Shown: positions 23,501 to 38,500 of the stretch, in pieces
Position numbering within the stretch: the first letter of the stretch is position 1
How the letters are laid out: every line of letters begins with the position of its first letter
From: Neodontobutis hainanensis
Taxonomy: Eukaryota > Chordata > Actinopteri > Gobiiformes > Odontobutidae
DNA: 64,000 bases
Direction of reading: 5' to 3'
NCBI GenBank assembly: GCA_024349245.1
Contig: JALDNG010000447.1
Span: forward strand, 82,936-146,935
Position numbers and translations under genes: made by a program
The notes under the pieces: model-generated
Told to the model about the DNA's origin: nothing
Database searches by the model: none
Seen by the model: the letters and a program-made list of their open reading frames with translations, nothing else

Positions 23501-26500
23501 AACCTAATAATTAACACTGGTCTCATATGTTTCCCTAAAACAACTTTATCAAAGCAACTTTTTTTTTTAATAAATTTTTTTTTTACTGTTACCTTTTATG
23601 TATTTATACCTGTTATTTATTAATAATAGCAAGAATGTATTGACCACCAGAAGTACTTCACAAAGGACCGGATTTGGTTGACGCCCCTTAAGTTTGAGAC
23701 CCCTGCTCTTTACGCTCAGTGGATGAAAGAGAGACGCAGAACATTATTAGATCTCTCAGACAAGGGCCTCAAACAGATGAACACTTAGTTTAAGACGGGT
23801 CTGACTATGTTCTGAAATAACTCATGGTCAGACTCGGGACAGCAGCCTCTGTTTAAAGTTTAGCCTCTTTGCTAACACAGATTACTGCTGACATTCTCTC
23901 TGTTTTCCACCTGTGACGGTACATTTACATGACTTTACATTTCCAATATATTGTGCAGGCCCAATACTTGAATCTCAGTCTTTTATTTTATGTTGAGCTG
24001 ACAACAGAGAATCTCTACACCTTCTCTTACTGGCTTTCTTCTGGCCTAGTGTACCTTTGTCTGTCTGTGACTTTGCTTTGTGTTTGTGGAATAACATGTT
24101 CATAATGGAAATGGAAATGGAAATGACTGCCTTAAAAAGAGTGGGAAGTTCGGCTGGTTTAATAGTGCCAGAAATCCTGAATATGTTTCCTTAATTTGTG
24201 TGTGGTTAAACAGTTATTGTCTCTGTTTTAGGTGCAATACTGATGAAATTGAGGTCTGCCCTGTTCCACTCAGGGTTAAAGTGAGGGCGGGTTCCCCTTG
24301 TCTCTTGACTAGCAGTGAGCTCATTCTTAAGATATTTAGTAGCTGTATCTTGTCATTGGACTCTGCGTGGGCAGGGCTCAGGGCTGAGAGGTCTGTGAAT
24401 TCTTCACCTCCCACACCGAAGGAAAACCCATATGGCAAAGCTATGTTTCTGGGTTTAATTTTAGTAATAGTAAATTAACAGCTTTAACTCCAAACACTCC
24501 AGGCAGATCTTTGTGACTTAGTTATTGCATTAATACATAAACTCGCTCGGTACAGGCGCACAGATGGCACTAGGCACATGTCCGTCCCCCTCAATATCGC
24601 TACAAAAAATGACAATCATCAGTAAAACAAAGGTTTAATCAACCCTAGGATGCAACAATTCTCAACACATAACAAATCAAAATATACCAATGTGAGTCTT
24701 AAAATGTGAGTTTTAAATCTAGTCCTTTTGTGAATTGTATCAGGTCCTCATAAATGGTGTGTTTTTTTTGGAAGCTCTAGAATAACAGTTATTATATATA
24801 ATATTACTGTAAATAATCATTAAACCCCCTACTGCAGGAGATATTGTAAGTGCAACCCACTCTCACCTTGATGCAGAGAATGTTGATAAGCTCATGTTTT
24901 CACAGAAGAACCTTGTTGTATTTAAAGTAATACTGCACACTGCATTTGATTCATGTTTACAATTTACTTTTCTATAAGCACTTTTTGTTATATGCTTTAT
25001 TTGTAAAATGGAAGAGCATTTTGAAAATACAGCCTTGTTTCTTTAAAATCCACCCACAATGACTACACCTAGTTTAATTAATATCAAATAAAATAGTTTA
25101 TTTATTAATCATAAATTCTACTGAACCGAACCAAAAATCGTTATTTAAAAATTGAGGTATGTATTAAATTTTGGACTGGTTGTATTGTTGCATCCCTAGT
25201 TTCCTTGTGTCTGTACATTAGCCCGCCGCTCTTTAATTATTACTGTCAAACTGTCTAAAAAGACCAGTTTAGGGAAATGAATTGGACTTCCCATCACTTG
25301 CGCACAATAACAATTTACCAGTCATTGTTACTTTGTAGGCCTACCCACATTCTCAATACACGCTGTTCTGTTGTCAATGAACACACACGGTAATGCTGCT
25401 CCCATCAACGTTTTTACATTCTGTGTGTGTAGACTCTCACACAGATATAAGCTGGTAGCTCAACGTACTGGTGCATCCTGCTCCTGAAGAATTATAATAA
25501 CTGATGCGCACAATTATAGCACAATATCGGATAACTTGACTGCGCAAAGTCAGAGGCAGAAAAGGTGTGTGGCCACAGTTCAAGATTTAGTTACAACAGT
25601 TCACGTGCACCTGGGGAGGGGTTGGATGAGCATTGTCATTTTTATTCTTAACTCAAGTTTTGGTGTTGCCCTCGCATAAAAAAAAAACACAGACATTTAA
25701 TGGGATTGTTATTGTGTGCTTCATCTCATCCCCAAACTCTGCAGCTTTAGTGCGTAATAACACTCCAACAGTTGTCAATAATCTGTCCACACTCTTCACA
25801 ATGCTCCACGTAGGGACACAAAGCCACATTCTTTTTAAAGGAAAACAGCCTGAGGCACATGGCCGGACACACACAGACAACACAAGAGGAGATGACTGAC
25901 ACAAGCGCGTCAACGTGGACCTGGGCTTTGGCATGTTTCTAGAGCAGGGGTCTTCAATTAAAATCAGCCGAGGTCCGCTTAGTTAACTTTCCTCAAGTGA
26001 GGGGTTCGGAAAATTTAAATAAAAGGATATGGGTTTGAATATAATGCTTTAAAGTAAAGTCTCCACACCTAAAGCCTCTTAAACAATACGGATATGAATG
26101 TCCACTGTATTCTGTATTTATCCTTTGTTTTCCCCGTGTGTAATTACCCTGTAGTTAATCCTATATGCTGTAATAGCATTTAGGATTCGCACAGAAACTG
26201 ACACAACTAAAGGAAGACTCAACCTGTGTCACTCATCTCCAAACCCTTCTTTCACACCTTTTCAGTTTTTAATCACCCAAATAACATGTGTTGGGTTCAA
26301 ATAAACGTGAATAGCGTGAGCTATTACTACTACTACTACTATTAATGCGACAAACGAGTCAAGTACCTCACTTACAACACAATAGAGAAGATGACAGACA
26401 AATGTACAACTCACCACATTATTATACGTCCTCACTTCCCTCTGAGTCTTTTTAATCCTGACATGAAAACTGTCCAGTCCTGGTTCAGTTCTGGATTCAT

Positions 26501-29500
26501 TCTGATTATCACAGCAGCCTGGACTGGACGATAAAGTGCTGTTGTTCAGCTTTGACTCTGACACGGAGCGTAGGAGATGAATAAACTAAAATAAACGTTC
26601 CCTCTCCGTCCATAATGTCAGTGAATCTTCGTAATGTTTTGCCAAGGCTCAACTTTTAGATTTTAGTCGTTTCTAACGCATTATTAGGCTACGCTAAACA
26701 TGTTGAATTTGCCGCTGCTCTCTCCGTAAACATAATAACCCGAGGACCCGCGCGTGTTAACGTAGCTGTCCTAGAAGTGCCGGTTCAAAAATAAGTTTTA
26801 CAAAATGCGCTTGTAATTATGAATAATGTCTTGCGGTCCAGATCAAAGTCTCTCGGGGTTCGGTTCCGGACCGCGGTCTGCCTAATGAGTACCTCTGCCA
26901 TAGATGCTAGAAAAGCTGCGCGGGTTAAAATAGAAACACTCCGACAAAAGTCAATAATTCTAAATAATTTATGGGTAATTGGTCCGGGTCCGGATAGAAC
27001 GGCGGCTGGGTCCGGATCCGGACCGCGGTCCGCCTATTAGTGACCTCTGTTCTAGAGTATCGCAAAGAGCTCCTCTTCCTGAAGCAGAGAGCAGCTGATG
27101 TTCCCAAACTACCATAACAGACCAGGAATAAGATCTAAACTATGTCCTCATTTTGTGAAAAAGCTGGTTCAGTAAGCTATGTGTTATCAACTGGCTTTTT
27201 GGCTCCAAAAGGTTGCAGACCCTTGCTATAGACCAGGAAATATTTTGGTAACTGTTAGTTTTTACTGACTCACATATTTAAAGATAAGCTGTTAAAAGGA
27301 AATAAATGAGAATCTCAGACACTGGACACAGACATTTATCACATTCTAAAACATATTATGGTTAAGAACTGACACTTTATAATACAGTAAATTACTATAA
27401 ACTAGATTTAAGTCTGCTTTTTAAAGGCCCTACAATTAGGAATTGTTAGCTTTGTGTTTAATGGATGACAAAGTTTATTCTCTGAAAAATGGCAAATATA
27501 TCTCAAATTCTGAGAGAAAAACACAAAACCTTTTCTTTAACTAATGGTTACTGGTTGGGTGAAGCCATTTTTTGTAAAACAATTGTGTTTACTCTTTTTA
27601 AATAATGATAACAATAGAAACTACCCAAATGACCCTGATCAAAAGTTTACAGACCCTCAGTTCTTAATACAGTATTGTACCGTATTGCCACCTTTCACAT
27701 TGCAGCTTGATTAATTACTGTACTTTTTACTTTCTTTGTAATATCAATAATAGCACAGTACTCGTAATTACTGCAAATGAAGCTGACTACCACTTATGAT
27801 CAGCATTTACAATATTTTTTGTTCGGTTAAGGAAAATGTATGTTTTTAATGCACAAAGCGAGAGCTTTATATATCATTTCACATACCATTATATCATTCC
27901 TTCTAATTGGACATGAACAAAACAAGCTTTATTTTAGAAAACACTGCAGATTTGTTTTATCTTTCAGTTCTCATTTTGCTCGAGTAAGCACTCTTTCATT
28001 CACTCAGGAGACTGTGGTGATTAGCTCTACCGTTTAGTAAACTCGAATCACTGTGAGAGCCAAAAGGTTAAGGTTTACCAAAGTAGTACGGTATGCTCTT
28101 TTTCTATGTAATTCTTGGTATACCTTTGTCAGTTGAAACTGACCTGAACTGACCTGACTTGTACTGTACCACTAAGGCTAATGTAGTTCTTTCTCAGTGC
28201 TGGTTAGCTACTGCATTATCTGACTTCTCATTCACAGCCCTGGGGAAACTTTGATGATTACGCGATTGTAATTTTCTGTCAGGTTTTCCCTCCCTTTTTT
28301 TTTTTTTCTGAGAAGAAGAGAGTATTCCCAAAAACCACGTGCTCTCTTAGCTCATCAGGTGAATCGTGTAAACAGTTCAGTTCAAAGGGTTACATGTTTG
28401 TTTGTTTTTTGCTTTTGTCCTGCAGGTGTTCAACTGAGCCACTGTTTTGATTAAACATTTGAACTGAATGAGTCATACACCTGCTGCTAGTTTTTCTGTG
28501 TGTTCGTCAGTGGCTAAGAATAGCTGCTTTCTTTTACTGCAGGCTGTTAGGGTACCCTTTCACACTAGCCTTTCTCCGCGCCGGTTCTGGCTCTGGTTCA
28601 GTTCCGGAGACTGGAAAAAGTGGTGTAACTTTTGAACCGGCCCATGTTCACACCAGTTTGAGTGGAACCAGAAGTTGCTGATCATTATGGAACTGCCCAT
28701 ATAGTATGAGCTAGGGGTGGGACAATATAGGATTAAATCGCTCATTGCAAAATAAACGGTTACAATTAATTAATTGTGGCACTTGGTTATCATTGGGATT
28801 TGTTCATCAAGAAAATTGCCAGCTGTTTTTGTTTTTTTTTCATCGAGTTATTTCATAATAACTTTTTCTGAATGAATGAGACTGATGCAGAACAAACTAT
28901 TACTAAATGTCCATTTTTAAAGAATTGCCTAAATAATTCAATAAACTAAATTTCCTCAAGTTTTTGATTTTTAGAAAGACTATAAAAGTTGTATCCTTTT
29001 TTTTGTTAATTAAAGCCCTTATTAAATCAATTGCAATTTTGTCTAACCTTAAAAAGTATTGTAAAGTGCTTCCAGTATGCTTTAGTGATATTTTAAAACT
29101 GTAAGCATAATTTCATAATTATTGTGTTAATATCGTTAATTGCAATTATTGTGGCCAGGATAATTGTGACACAAAATGTGGTTCAGGAGTTATTCTTGGT
29201 GTGAACACGTCGTTTAGGAACCAGAACCAACTGGTATGAGTGATTAGGGAAGTTAGTGAACGAACATATTGATAAGCTAGGAATGTCTAGTGATTTGGTG
29301 AGCCACTTGCAAGTAACTGACTATCAAAAGGTAATTTTATCTAATAAAGGCAATTCTGTCCCTTTTTTTTTTTAATTTTTTCAGTAATTGCATAAAACAG
29401 GCTCATAAATGCCACACTATTGGTCCAATTGTGTGGTCGGGACCACACTGAGGTTTGGCTGAGTTTTGCGCACTCCTATATGTTTCTGGAGTTCCCCATA

Positions 29501-32500
29501 GGCAGCTGACTTTGAGACTGAACTGGCAAGGCAAGTCAGGAGAAGTCAGGCAGGTTTCGGGACCTACCTTGCCTTTGTGTCACTCTGTGTCACTGTGTGT
29601 CACTGTTGTGTTCTGCCTGGTGAGGGATTTTCTCCACATTTTCAGGTCCCAACTTGGAAAAAAAAAAGACTTTAGTCAATGTGGTTATGTTTTGACTGTT
29701 TTCTTATGAAAGTAAAATAGTACATTAATTTTGGCACAAACGTAGTTTGGCCAGCCAGACTGCTTTCTCATTGTATTACATACAGGGATATCAGTCTGGG
29801 ATTGAGGGGTTTGATCAGGATTTCAAGGTGGGACCACAGGTGGAACTAATTTACATTTACATTTACATTTATTCATTTAGCTGACGCTTTTATCCAAAGC
29901 GACTTACATTGTTCTACAGTAATTACCAGTGTTACAGCCACTGGAGGCAAGGTGGGTTAAGTGTCTTGCCCAAGGACACAACGACAGTATGAACTGTGGG
30001 GAGAGTGAGAATCGAACCAACTACCTTCGGGTTGAAGGACGACCCTAATGTTCACTGAGTAAACTAATCGGAGAAACCACGATTGTGACCTTTTATTTTT
30101 TTTAAAGCAACCTTTTTATAGATTCAAGAATTTAAAGCTTTATAATTTATAAAACTGCAATATAGATTAAGACCTGGATGATGATGATGATGATAATAAT
30201 AATAATTGTTATTGTTACTAAAGAGTAAATGTAACTCGTTACTACTCACCTCTGATCATTAGCTACCAAAAAATGACAAATTCTATATAAGCAAAGATTA
30301 TTTTGGCAAACTGATTGTCAGTGAGTGGGTAGACATTAGTTAGTGGCTTGATATTTTACTGCTTCTTCTTTTTTGAATGAGCAAAAAAGTGAGTGTACAC
30401 CGGTGTTTATAGAAAATTAAACACTATGTAAGACGACATGGGTCACCCAAAGTTTAGCCACTTTACCACATGCACTGAGATCCGCACACTGCGCTAATTG
30501 TACCCACGTGCCAAAGTTGTATGAACAGAACCCCTCCAACTTTCACACCCACACTAGATCCTTCAGGGACCCTAGTGACAAGTCCGGGTTGCTCCGTTGT
30601 GTGAATGTTTACAGTGTAGTCACTTTGAGCTGATGACAAGAATACCGTTTGTCTGGAGTCTGGACCCTCGTACTTTTTGCAGCTGTTTAAACTTTACTTT
30701 AAACTGTTTGGTGAAGGTCCTCACATGTTCAAATCACTGCAGTTTCAATATTGTCACAATAAATCCGGTCTCCATGAAGGACTTGGCTCCTTTGTTTGTT
30801 AACTTTTTGTTAGCTTTGTCATGCGTCACCCCCTGCTCCTCCCTCCCCCCACTTCTCAGGACAGTCACCAAACTATTCATAAAATGTATGAATATTATCA
30901 ACGACGCTGTTATGTAGACTTACTCTGCATGTGCGACCTGTGCTTCCTCCTCACAGCCTGTTAAACCAAGATCAGCCTGATGAGATTAGAATACACTGTC
31001 GAAAACTGATTAGCTTCAGTCTACAGTCTGAATTTGAAAGATCACAATAGCGTTCTACAGTATCCTGTCAAATTAAGTCTGCTTTTCCATGAATGTGACT
31101 CCAGTCAGTGTTGTGAGCATGTCCACACTTGCTTTGGTGTATGTCGTTTCCATTGCTTAGAATAGAGACCGCTGCAGGGTTTATCTCGGTTGTTACAGTT
31201 GGAACACAGTTCATTTAAGAACAAAAGTGATGACTAATTTTGGAAAGTTTAGTCATCGGTGAATCAGTGTAGACTGGCTTTACAGAGTGGCAGTTTTTAA
31301 CTAGAAAACAGTTCAGATTTCCAGCCAGTCTGTTGTTTGACATTTTCTTTATTGTCTACTTTGGGCACTTTTTGTTGTGAAATCAAAATGAGTAATAAAG
31401 TCCTGTCTTAGTGAGACATTTCTTTTCCCTTCTTTATAGCCTATTCTGTTACTTATTTACCTCACAATGTGACTGGAAGATAGGCAGAACGTTAGAAAAA
31501 TTTAATTTTACAGAAGAAAATAACTTTAATCTTTGTATTTGTCTACTTGTTCAAGTAGTTTCAAGTTGTTAGTGTCTTATTTGAAACTTAAAGTATTTCT
31601 GCACAAAGATAATGAAAAACCATCTTTATATTAAATTGGATTGTATGCACTTGTTTTATCAGTTCACATTACAAGAATAATGTATGAAGGTATTAGGGGT
31701 TTTATTATTGCAATTATTGTGTTTACTTTGAAAACCTATTAGCATCCCATGTCTATTAATAAAGATTTGTGTAAGACGACAAACCTTTCCACTGCAGAAT
31801 AGAAGACTGAAGGCCACAACAACAACAAAACTGTTTACAGCTGTTTCTAAAACCACCTGTAATGTCTAGTCTTTGACAAACCACTAAGTTTATTCACTTC
31901 TTAGCAATTCATGTAAACCCTTTTGCAGTTTCGAAAGTACAGATCAGAATTGTGTTGTGGTCTTGTTCCTCTGTCTCCATTTGAAAAGATGAGTGAGTCA
32001 AGCTGTGTCTAGTGTCAACAAACCTTAATCAAATCTTAACAGTTTCTGGAACCTGACTCCTGAAGTTGCATTACTATGTGTTTTTAGCAGTGATTGGCCA
32101 AAGAGCAGCAGAACTGTTTATCTGACTTTAAATGGCTGCCAGCCAAAAGTAGCACTTACAGTCAGTGTTTTCTTTTTCCCTGGTGAGTCAGAAATGAACC
32201 AATCATGACCCAGTTTAATCAGGCACCCAGATTGTCTCCTGTTATTTATTCAGTTTTTAGCAATGTTTTGTTCACTTTAATGCTTTTTGTCTAGAGTTTC
32301 TTACACATCTTAAACATTCCACATTGAGTCTTTGGGAAAATTCTATTTCATCAAGTCCAAAACACAAACCAGCGTCCCAACCATTGATGTCCCGGCATAA
32401 ACTAATTGGCCCTGCCATAGACTCCACATGAACCAAATATATTATAACACTCAAGTATTGGATTTTGCAATTATGTTCATATTTTAGAGTCTCCTATAAC

Positions 32501-35500
32501 AACATGGCCCTGTGTCTGTTAGACAAGTCCCCTAACTCTGATAAGAGCTCAGTTCTGGAGCAGATGCCGCAGCGGTAGAGTTCATTTTGAGAAGGCTTTT
32601 GACAATAACCGAGTCACTTTAGCAGTTATTCTCCTGAGAAAAGGACCGATAAGTTGGCAATCGTTGTAGTCAGTACTACAACTGTATAGACCCCTGTGGC
32701 CCCTCGTCTTTTGCTTCTTCGTAGCTGCAAACCGACCGGTGGATACAAGTTAGCAAAACATCAGCAAAGTTACTTTTTTGCAGCAGCCACAATGTTTATG
32801 TGACAAAGCTCTTTATAAATATGAAATTATACCAGCTTTGTTTATGTGGCAACAACTTGGATTTATCAATACACCAAGACTTTGTGGGACCAAGACCAAG
32901 TCAAGATTCAGACCAATTTATGTTTACTATTTGACCTTATTCTTGCAGTCATGGTAACAGTCTGGAAAAAATCACTTATGATATGGATTTGACATCTCAA
33001 GTTCAGTCATCTATAGTTCTTTCAAGGTGACAGTCTAAACATATTGCTGTCTTATTGCACATTTATTGCAAAAGTTCACGGCTTGTGCTTTTTCTGACAA
33101 TCTGCAGATTGCCCTTTGACCCCAGACACACCGAACAGCGAGGCCCGGATGTGCACAACCAACAGCCGCCTCGCTGCACTCAAGAAACAGATCGACATTG
33201 AGCTGAAAGTCAAACAGGGAGCAGAAAACATGATTCAGATGTACTCCAACGGATCGTCCAAGGTGAGCATCAAAACAGCCCTTTTCCCACCTGAAATAAA
33301 GCATACACGGGCTGGTTTAGCTGTACAGTAGTTTAATTGCTAAACCTCTGCTTCAACCAGGTGATAGGGATGCTTTTAAATGGTACAAAGGTTTTTGGTG
33401 GCGTACAGTCTGAGCTGGGTCAGTACAGGTGAATTTTCCCAGTTGCAGCTGAAAAAAAAAAAAAGACTTGGAAGCAGGGTTTTTAGTGCTTTTGTAGCAA
33501 TCTCAAAATATTCCGCCTTGACTTTAATCCAGGATGTTGTGAGATTTGACGTTGTTAATTGCCTCTGTCCTTTATGTTTGCGTTTTCTTTAAAAAAAAAA
33601 TTCTTATCTTTTAACATAGGTGTTTGATTTCTATGTGGCAAAGCCGTTTTGATGGTTTCATAGCCTCATTGGAGCAGCTCGCCACATATTACACCAGTTT
33701 GGAGCTTGTGTATCGCCTGTTGCGATTTAAAAAAAAAAAAAAAAAAAAAAAAACAGTAGGAATCTAGCTTTTTTTAATTGAAATTTTCAATCTTGTCTCC
33801 TGCTTTTCATTGCACTTCTCCCTCCGATCAAAGAATCTCTCCATAGATAATTGTTTTAGTTCAGTTCAATGTGTGGGTTTAACGTCAGCAGCTGAGCTTA
33901 GGTCACACAGAATAACTGAGTGAGTCAAGTGTGGGATAGTTTTCAAAATAACACCTGAAATATTGCGATTGTCTATAAAAATTTAAATCATATAAAATAT
34001 TGTAATGTCTTTGTAGGACTGTAACTAAAATAATTTTGTTTAATCTATTGATCATTTTTTTAATCTATTAATATTGGGATAGTGATGATCAGGTGAATGT
34101 ATGATGAGGAGAATTTAAAGACAATTCTTATTATTTTTTCCAGTTAAGATTTTGAGATAATACTGCTGTAAATTTTATTTTTCATTAATAGAAGTAGAAA
34201 TTTACTACCAGCGTTTTTTTTTTCCCTCAAAAATTTGTATTACCTCATTCATCTGTGCTGACACAGGGATATACCAGAGTGTGCAGAGTGTGTGGACCAC
34301 TTGTATTCCTGGGCTGGATTCATTAGACATTTAGAAGTGTAACAGTTGTAGTTTGACACAATTGGTGCAAGCAAAATAAGGCAGAATTAGGTCCTGTGCC
34401 AACAGTAGTGTATTTGTGTGTTTTTTTATTCTGCTCACTGTCACTTAGGAACGTAAACGAGTCCTGTTCTGAAGCCAGCTCCAACTTTGTTGTCCTGAGC
34501 CAAACACTGCACATTTATAATACCCTGAGGTTTTGTCAAAATGTAAACATTTATATTTTTATTAAGCAGAAGCAAATCTTTAATCAAGTGTACCCATATA
34601 ACAAACCTACGTTGAGGCCAAAGGTTCGGGTTGAGATAATTCTCATGACAATGACTAGGTGAAGTTGCTGTAGCTTAGCGTTAGCATCATAACATTAGCT
34701 TATTGTAGTGTTATGTTGTTTAACTGGTTGTTGCTCCACACAGCCAGTATCCAGTCATCAAAATTAATTTCTCCAGCGGTCATAATGTCCCAATGTTGAG
34801 CCTTGCATGACCTTAACACAACTCAGTTTATCATTGGCTGTTAACTTCTTTTGTCTATAACATGGTGAAAAACAATAATGAAATATTTCCTATCCCATTT
34901 ATGATTATCTGTCTTGTCAGTATTTGTACCGTCATGATACCTACTCTTCAGATAAAAGCTTTTTTTAAAAAGGCAAAGCCTTTCCATTGTTTAGTGAGGT
35001 TGTTTGACCAGTTAGGAGTGGGACAGCTTATCAACATGTCATTATGTCATATCATTGTCTTCTTCTACTGCTTTTCCTTTTACATGCATCCTTAACATGA
35101 CATAATTACAGTTCACCCATTAATTAAAGTTTTTGAATGGCTGGAGGAGAAAAATCCCGAAATAGAGTTTCATTGATATAGAACTAAAATTAGGAATGTT
35201 ACAATAGTTATTGGACAGATAAACTACTGGTCAATAATGGGAACAATGGCGTAATATATATTTGGCACAATAATTAAATTGAATCCCATAAGACTTTCCA
35301 ATATTACAGGGCTCTAGACTGCACATAACATGGTCGCATATATGAGTGAAAACTTGAAGTGGAGGCATTTGGGAAACGTTATATGGCCCAGTCAAAACTA
35401 TTGAACCTAAGAGAAAACGTCTGTTGCGTGTGCAGCTGATCACAGTCACGCTGATGCTCCGCCGCTGCCTCTGCCCTCTCCCACTCCACCGTCCTCCCCC

Positions 35501-38500
35501 TCAACATGGACAGAGCTAAACGTTTCATGAGTCGTTTAAAGTTAATCTTTACTAGAAGGCAGGTGTTTACTTTGAACATGCTTCATGTTGAGCCATGCAC
35601 AGTGCTTGAGACTTGTTAAACGTTCAGGAACACAATATACAACAGTTAACCTTGTTGAACATAAAGACCAATGAGACCTAAACACAGCCCATAAGATGAA
35701 GTACAACTTGTTTTAATGCCCTCCTCAGATTAAAAACAGCAACAGACTTATGTTTAATCTGCTGCAGTTATTACCAAAATAATAATAAAAATCATTATTA
35801 TTATAATGAACAAAGTAAAAACCATGGTCTGTCTGTAGCCGGTAACACCTGTCAAACACAAGGCCCAGGGGCCAGAGCTGGTGCTCTACAGTTTATCTTT
35901 CCCCACACATACTTTAGGTTACCACAGTTTATTGACCTGTGTTATAGGCCAAATTATTCTGTAAACCAATAAAAAAACATCTAGACTAAGGTTTAATTTC
36001 TTTTTATTAAAATGTACAGTTTTTGGTAGAAAATGTCCATCTCTAACTAAAATATTACAAGAACTGTTTTGCTTCTGTATAATTTTAATGAAAAGATGAC
36101 TAATGATTGGATGTCTTTTTGTACTGCTAACCTAATTTACATGTGGTACAAATAAAGTCCCAAACCAAACCTTATTTTGTCTTGGTCTCAAAACCACAAT
36201 TGCATTTTGGGTCTGTTGGATTGACCAGGGTCTGTTGTGTGAGTGTGAACTACTCCCTGAATAGATGTGTGTGTGCAGTCTCTGTAGCAGATGCTGTTGC
36301 GTGAGTGTGAAAATGAAAAATGTCAGGAGACCGACTTTTTGACTGCTGTCTTGGGTTTTATTCTCTGCAGCGTATCAAGCAACAAGCTGTGGATACAAGG
36401 AAAATACAAGATGGGCAATGCTCAACTGAGGATTTAGAAAAAACTAAAACTTGCTACATTCTCCAAAGCTGATTTTAAATTGTATTGTTTATTGGCACAA
36501 GAAAACTGTAAATCTGTAAGTGTAATCTAGTGTTTAGCACTGCCACACTCATGATACATTGAATTATTCTGAATTTGCTTTTGAGATATAAATCCTGTGA
36601 CTAACATCTTAAAAACTCTCTGCGGCCCCTTTTGTGATCGACTTTTCAGATTCACCCCTTGTTTATTGCTTGAAGTGTTTCGCAGGTTTGTTTGTAGTTA
36701 AAAGCTTCTCTGTTACAGTTGAAAGTTACAGGGCTCTTATCTGCTGCGCAGTGGGAGGAGAAACCAGAGAAGACCCTGGCGCAGACTGAGAGTCCTACCC
36801 AACTGTTTGCTCACTAAAGCTCTCACAGTTGTAGCTGCTCTGAGTCAGACACACACTGTAATTTAGACCAGAGGGTTAAGTCACAGTGCGGTAATAACGG
36901 TCTCTGAAGCACGTCCAGGCTCTTGTATCACTCAGCTGTAATTAAATCACTTTGTTGTAGACACTTTAATGGTGTGTACACTGTGATGTCACTCTGTTGC
37001 TCATTGCTCAATAAAGCCCTTGGGGAGCTTTAAGAAATAAAATCTTGAGAAAAGAAACTGCTCTGACTTTGTTTGCATTAAAGAAAATGTTGGTCAGGAT
37101 TCCCAGACGTCTTCGAAAAACCTTGACGCGTCACATGGGAGAACTGTGAATGAGTCAAGTGTGGCAAAGAGGCTCCTATGGACATTTTCAAAATAAAACA
37201 TCCTGAAGATTGAAATGGTATATAAATGGAAAATTGTAAAGTACTGATAAATTTTTCTGTGCAGACCAGTAGCAATTGATCCACAGACTTGTCCTGGGAC
37301 AGATTTAGATGTTCATAAAACAGGGCCAATGGCCGCTCTATTAGATTTAGTGTTGGCTGAGAAACTGCATTAAGTTGTGAGGTGAGCGACCCAGAAGCAC
37401 AACTCTTACTTTGGCTCATTTGTCTTCATACTATTGTCTTCTATTCTTTTTTATTCTATTCTTTCAAACCTGAGAAATTTCCAGCTAACCTTATTGCTCT
37501 CTCCTGTATCAGCGACAGTGGCTCAGGAGGTTGGTGGTTTGGTCTCAGCCCTTATGAGGTTTTTTGAATATAATGGTGTATTATGTGTGTGATGTGAGAG
37601 AATACCACCAACACTGGTGAAAAAGCAGCAATATAAATGCAACCATTTGCCATTTTAAGCGAGCTACTGTTTTGGGCTTCATATAACATTAGAAAACAGT
37701 TTTGCACATGCTACACGAGTAGTGAAGGAGGACATGAAGGTTTGAGAGAAAAGGTTGTTAGGGATAGAGCAGGACTCTAGAGTGTGACCTAATTTCTCAA
37801 TGGTTCAACTAAAAAATGGGGTTTTTAGTTGAACCATTTAGTTGAATCTGGGGTTGCACTGGGGCCACTATTTGAGGGAGAAGAAAAAGGCTGAATCCGG
37901 TTAGAAGATAGCTCCACCTTTTAATAGTTATAAAACATAGGTTATCTTCAAATTAAATAAAGTCTAGTTGAAAATCAAATGTAGTGCTTTTTAGCAGCTC
38001 TAGTTGAAGTTGTGTATTTTGCCTAAGTTCCCTGGAGCCTGCCACGTGACCGGTTTGTTTTGAAGGAGAGGTTGTGTGCTCGGTAAACTTCACGTCCAGA
38101 CAGAAACGGAGGCGACATCAGGAGGAAATGCTGGCTGGACTCAGGGGTTTCCGTACTTCAGAGGAATAGTGCTGGAGCGAGGTCGGCCATAACAACACAA
38201 TGAGATTCCTCTCTTTCTGTGAATAAGACTTTCCATGTGGTCCCTCGTTTTTTGTCTCCAAATAAGGGCATTAACCTTTCACCTGTTGTGTTTATCTGTT
38301 GAGCTTTTGCCTATTTATTGTCACGATACACACTGCACTGGTACAACAAAACTAACTATGACGCATCATAAAACTAGGAATCAAATCATTTATTACAAAC
38401 AAAAGTAAGATTACTTTCATATTTTCTAATTCTAGGTGTGGATCTACAGTCACAAGAGGGCAGCACAAACAGCGTTGTAACATCTGAATACTTGTCGACT

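Larger units (their letters stand above)
17564..33107. other. Large pkn2 intron (15.5 kb), transposon-rich
   Basis: It runs from donor GTAACT to acceptor TGCAG at 33103-33107. It holds a SINE (17711), hAT elements (18261, 25945), MITE copies (22929, 24645, 28550), a Tc1 end (27483) and a SINE (29851). The stretches 19153-22926 and 30206-33107 hold no gene-like sequence I can support. A hAT-type terminus (CTAGGGTTGGGATTCGTTTT on the minus strand) lies at about 20619-20684, and a poly(A) run at about 22299-22320. Confidence 0.8.

Noticed and set aside
37078..37419. 113-codon minus-strand frame in a pkn2 intron
   Set aside because: No domain or homologous motif; best explained as chance.
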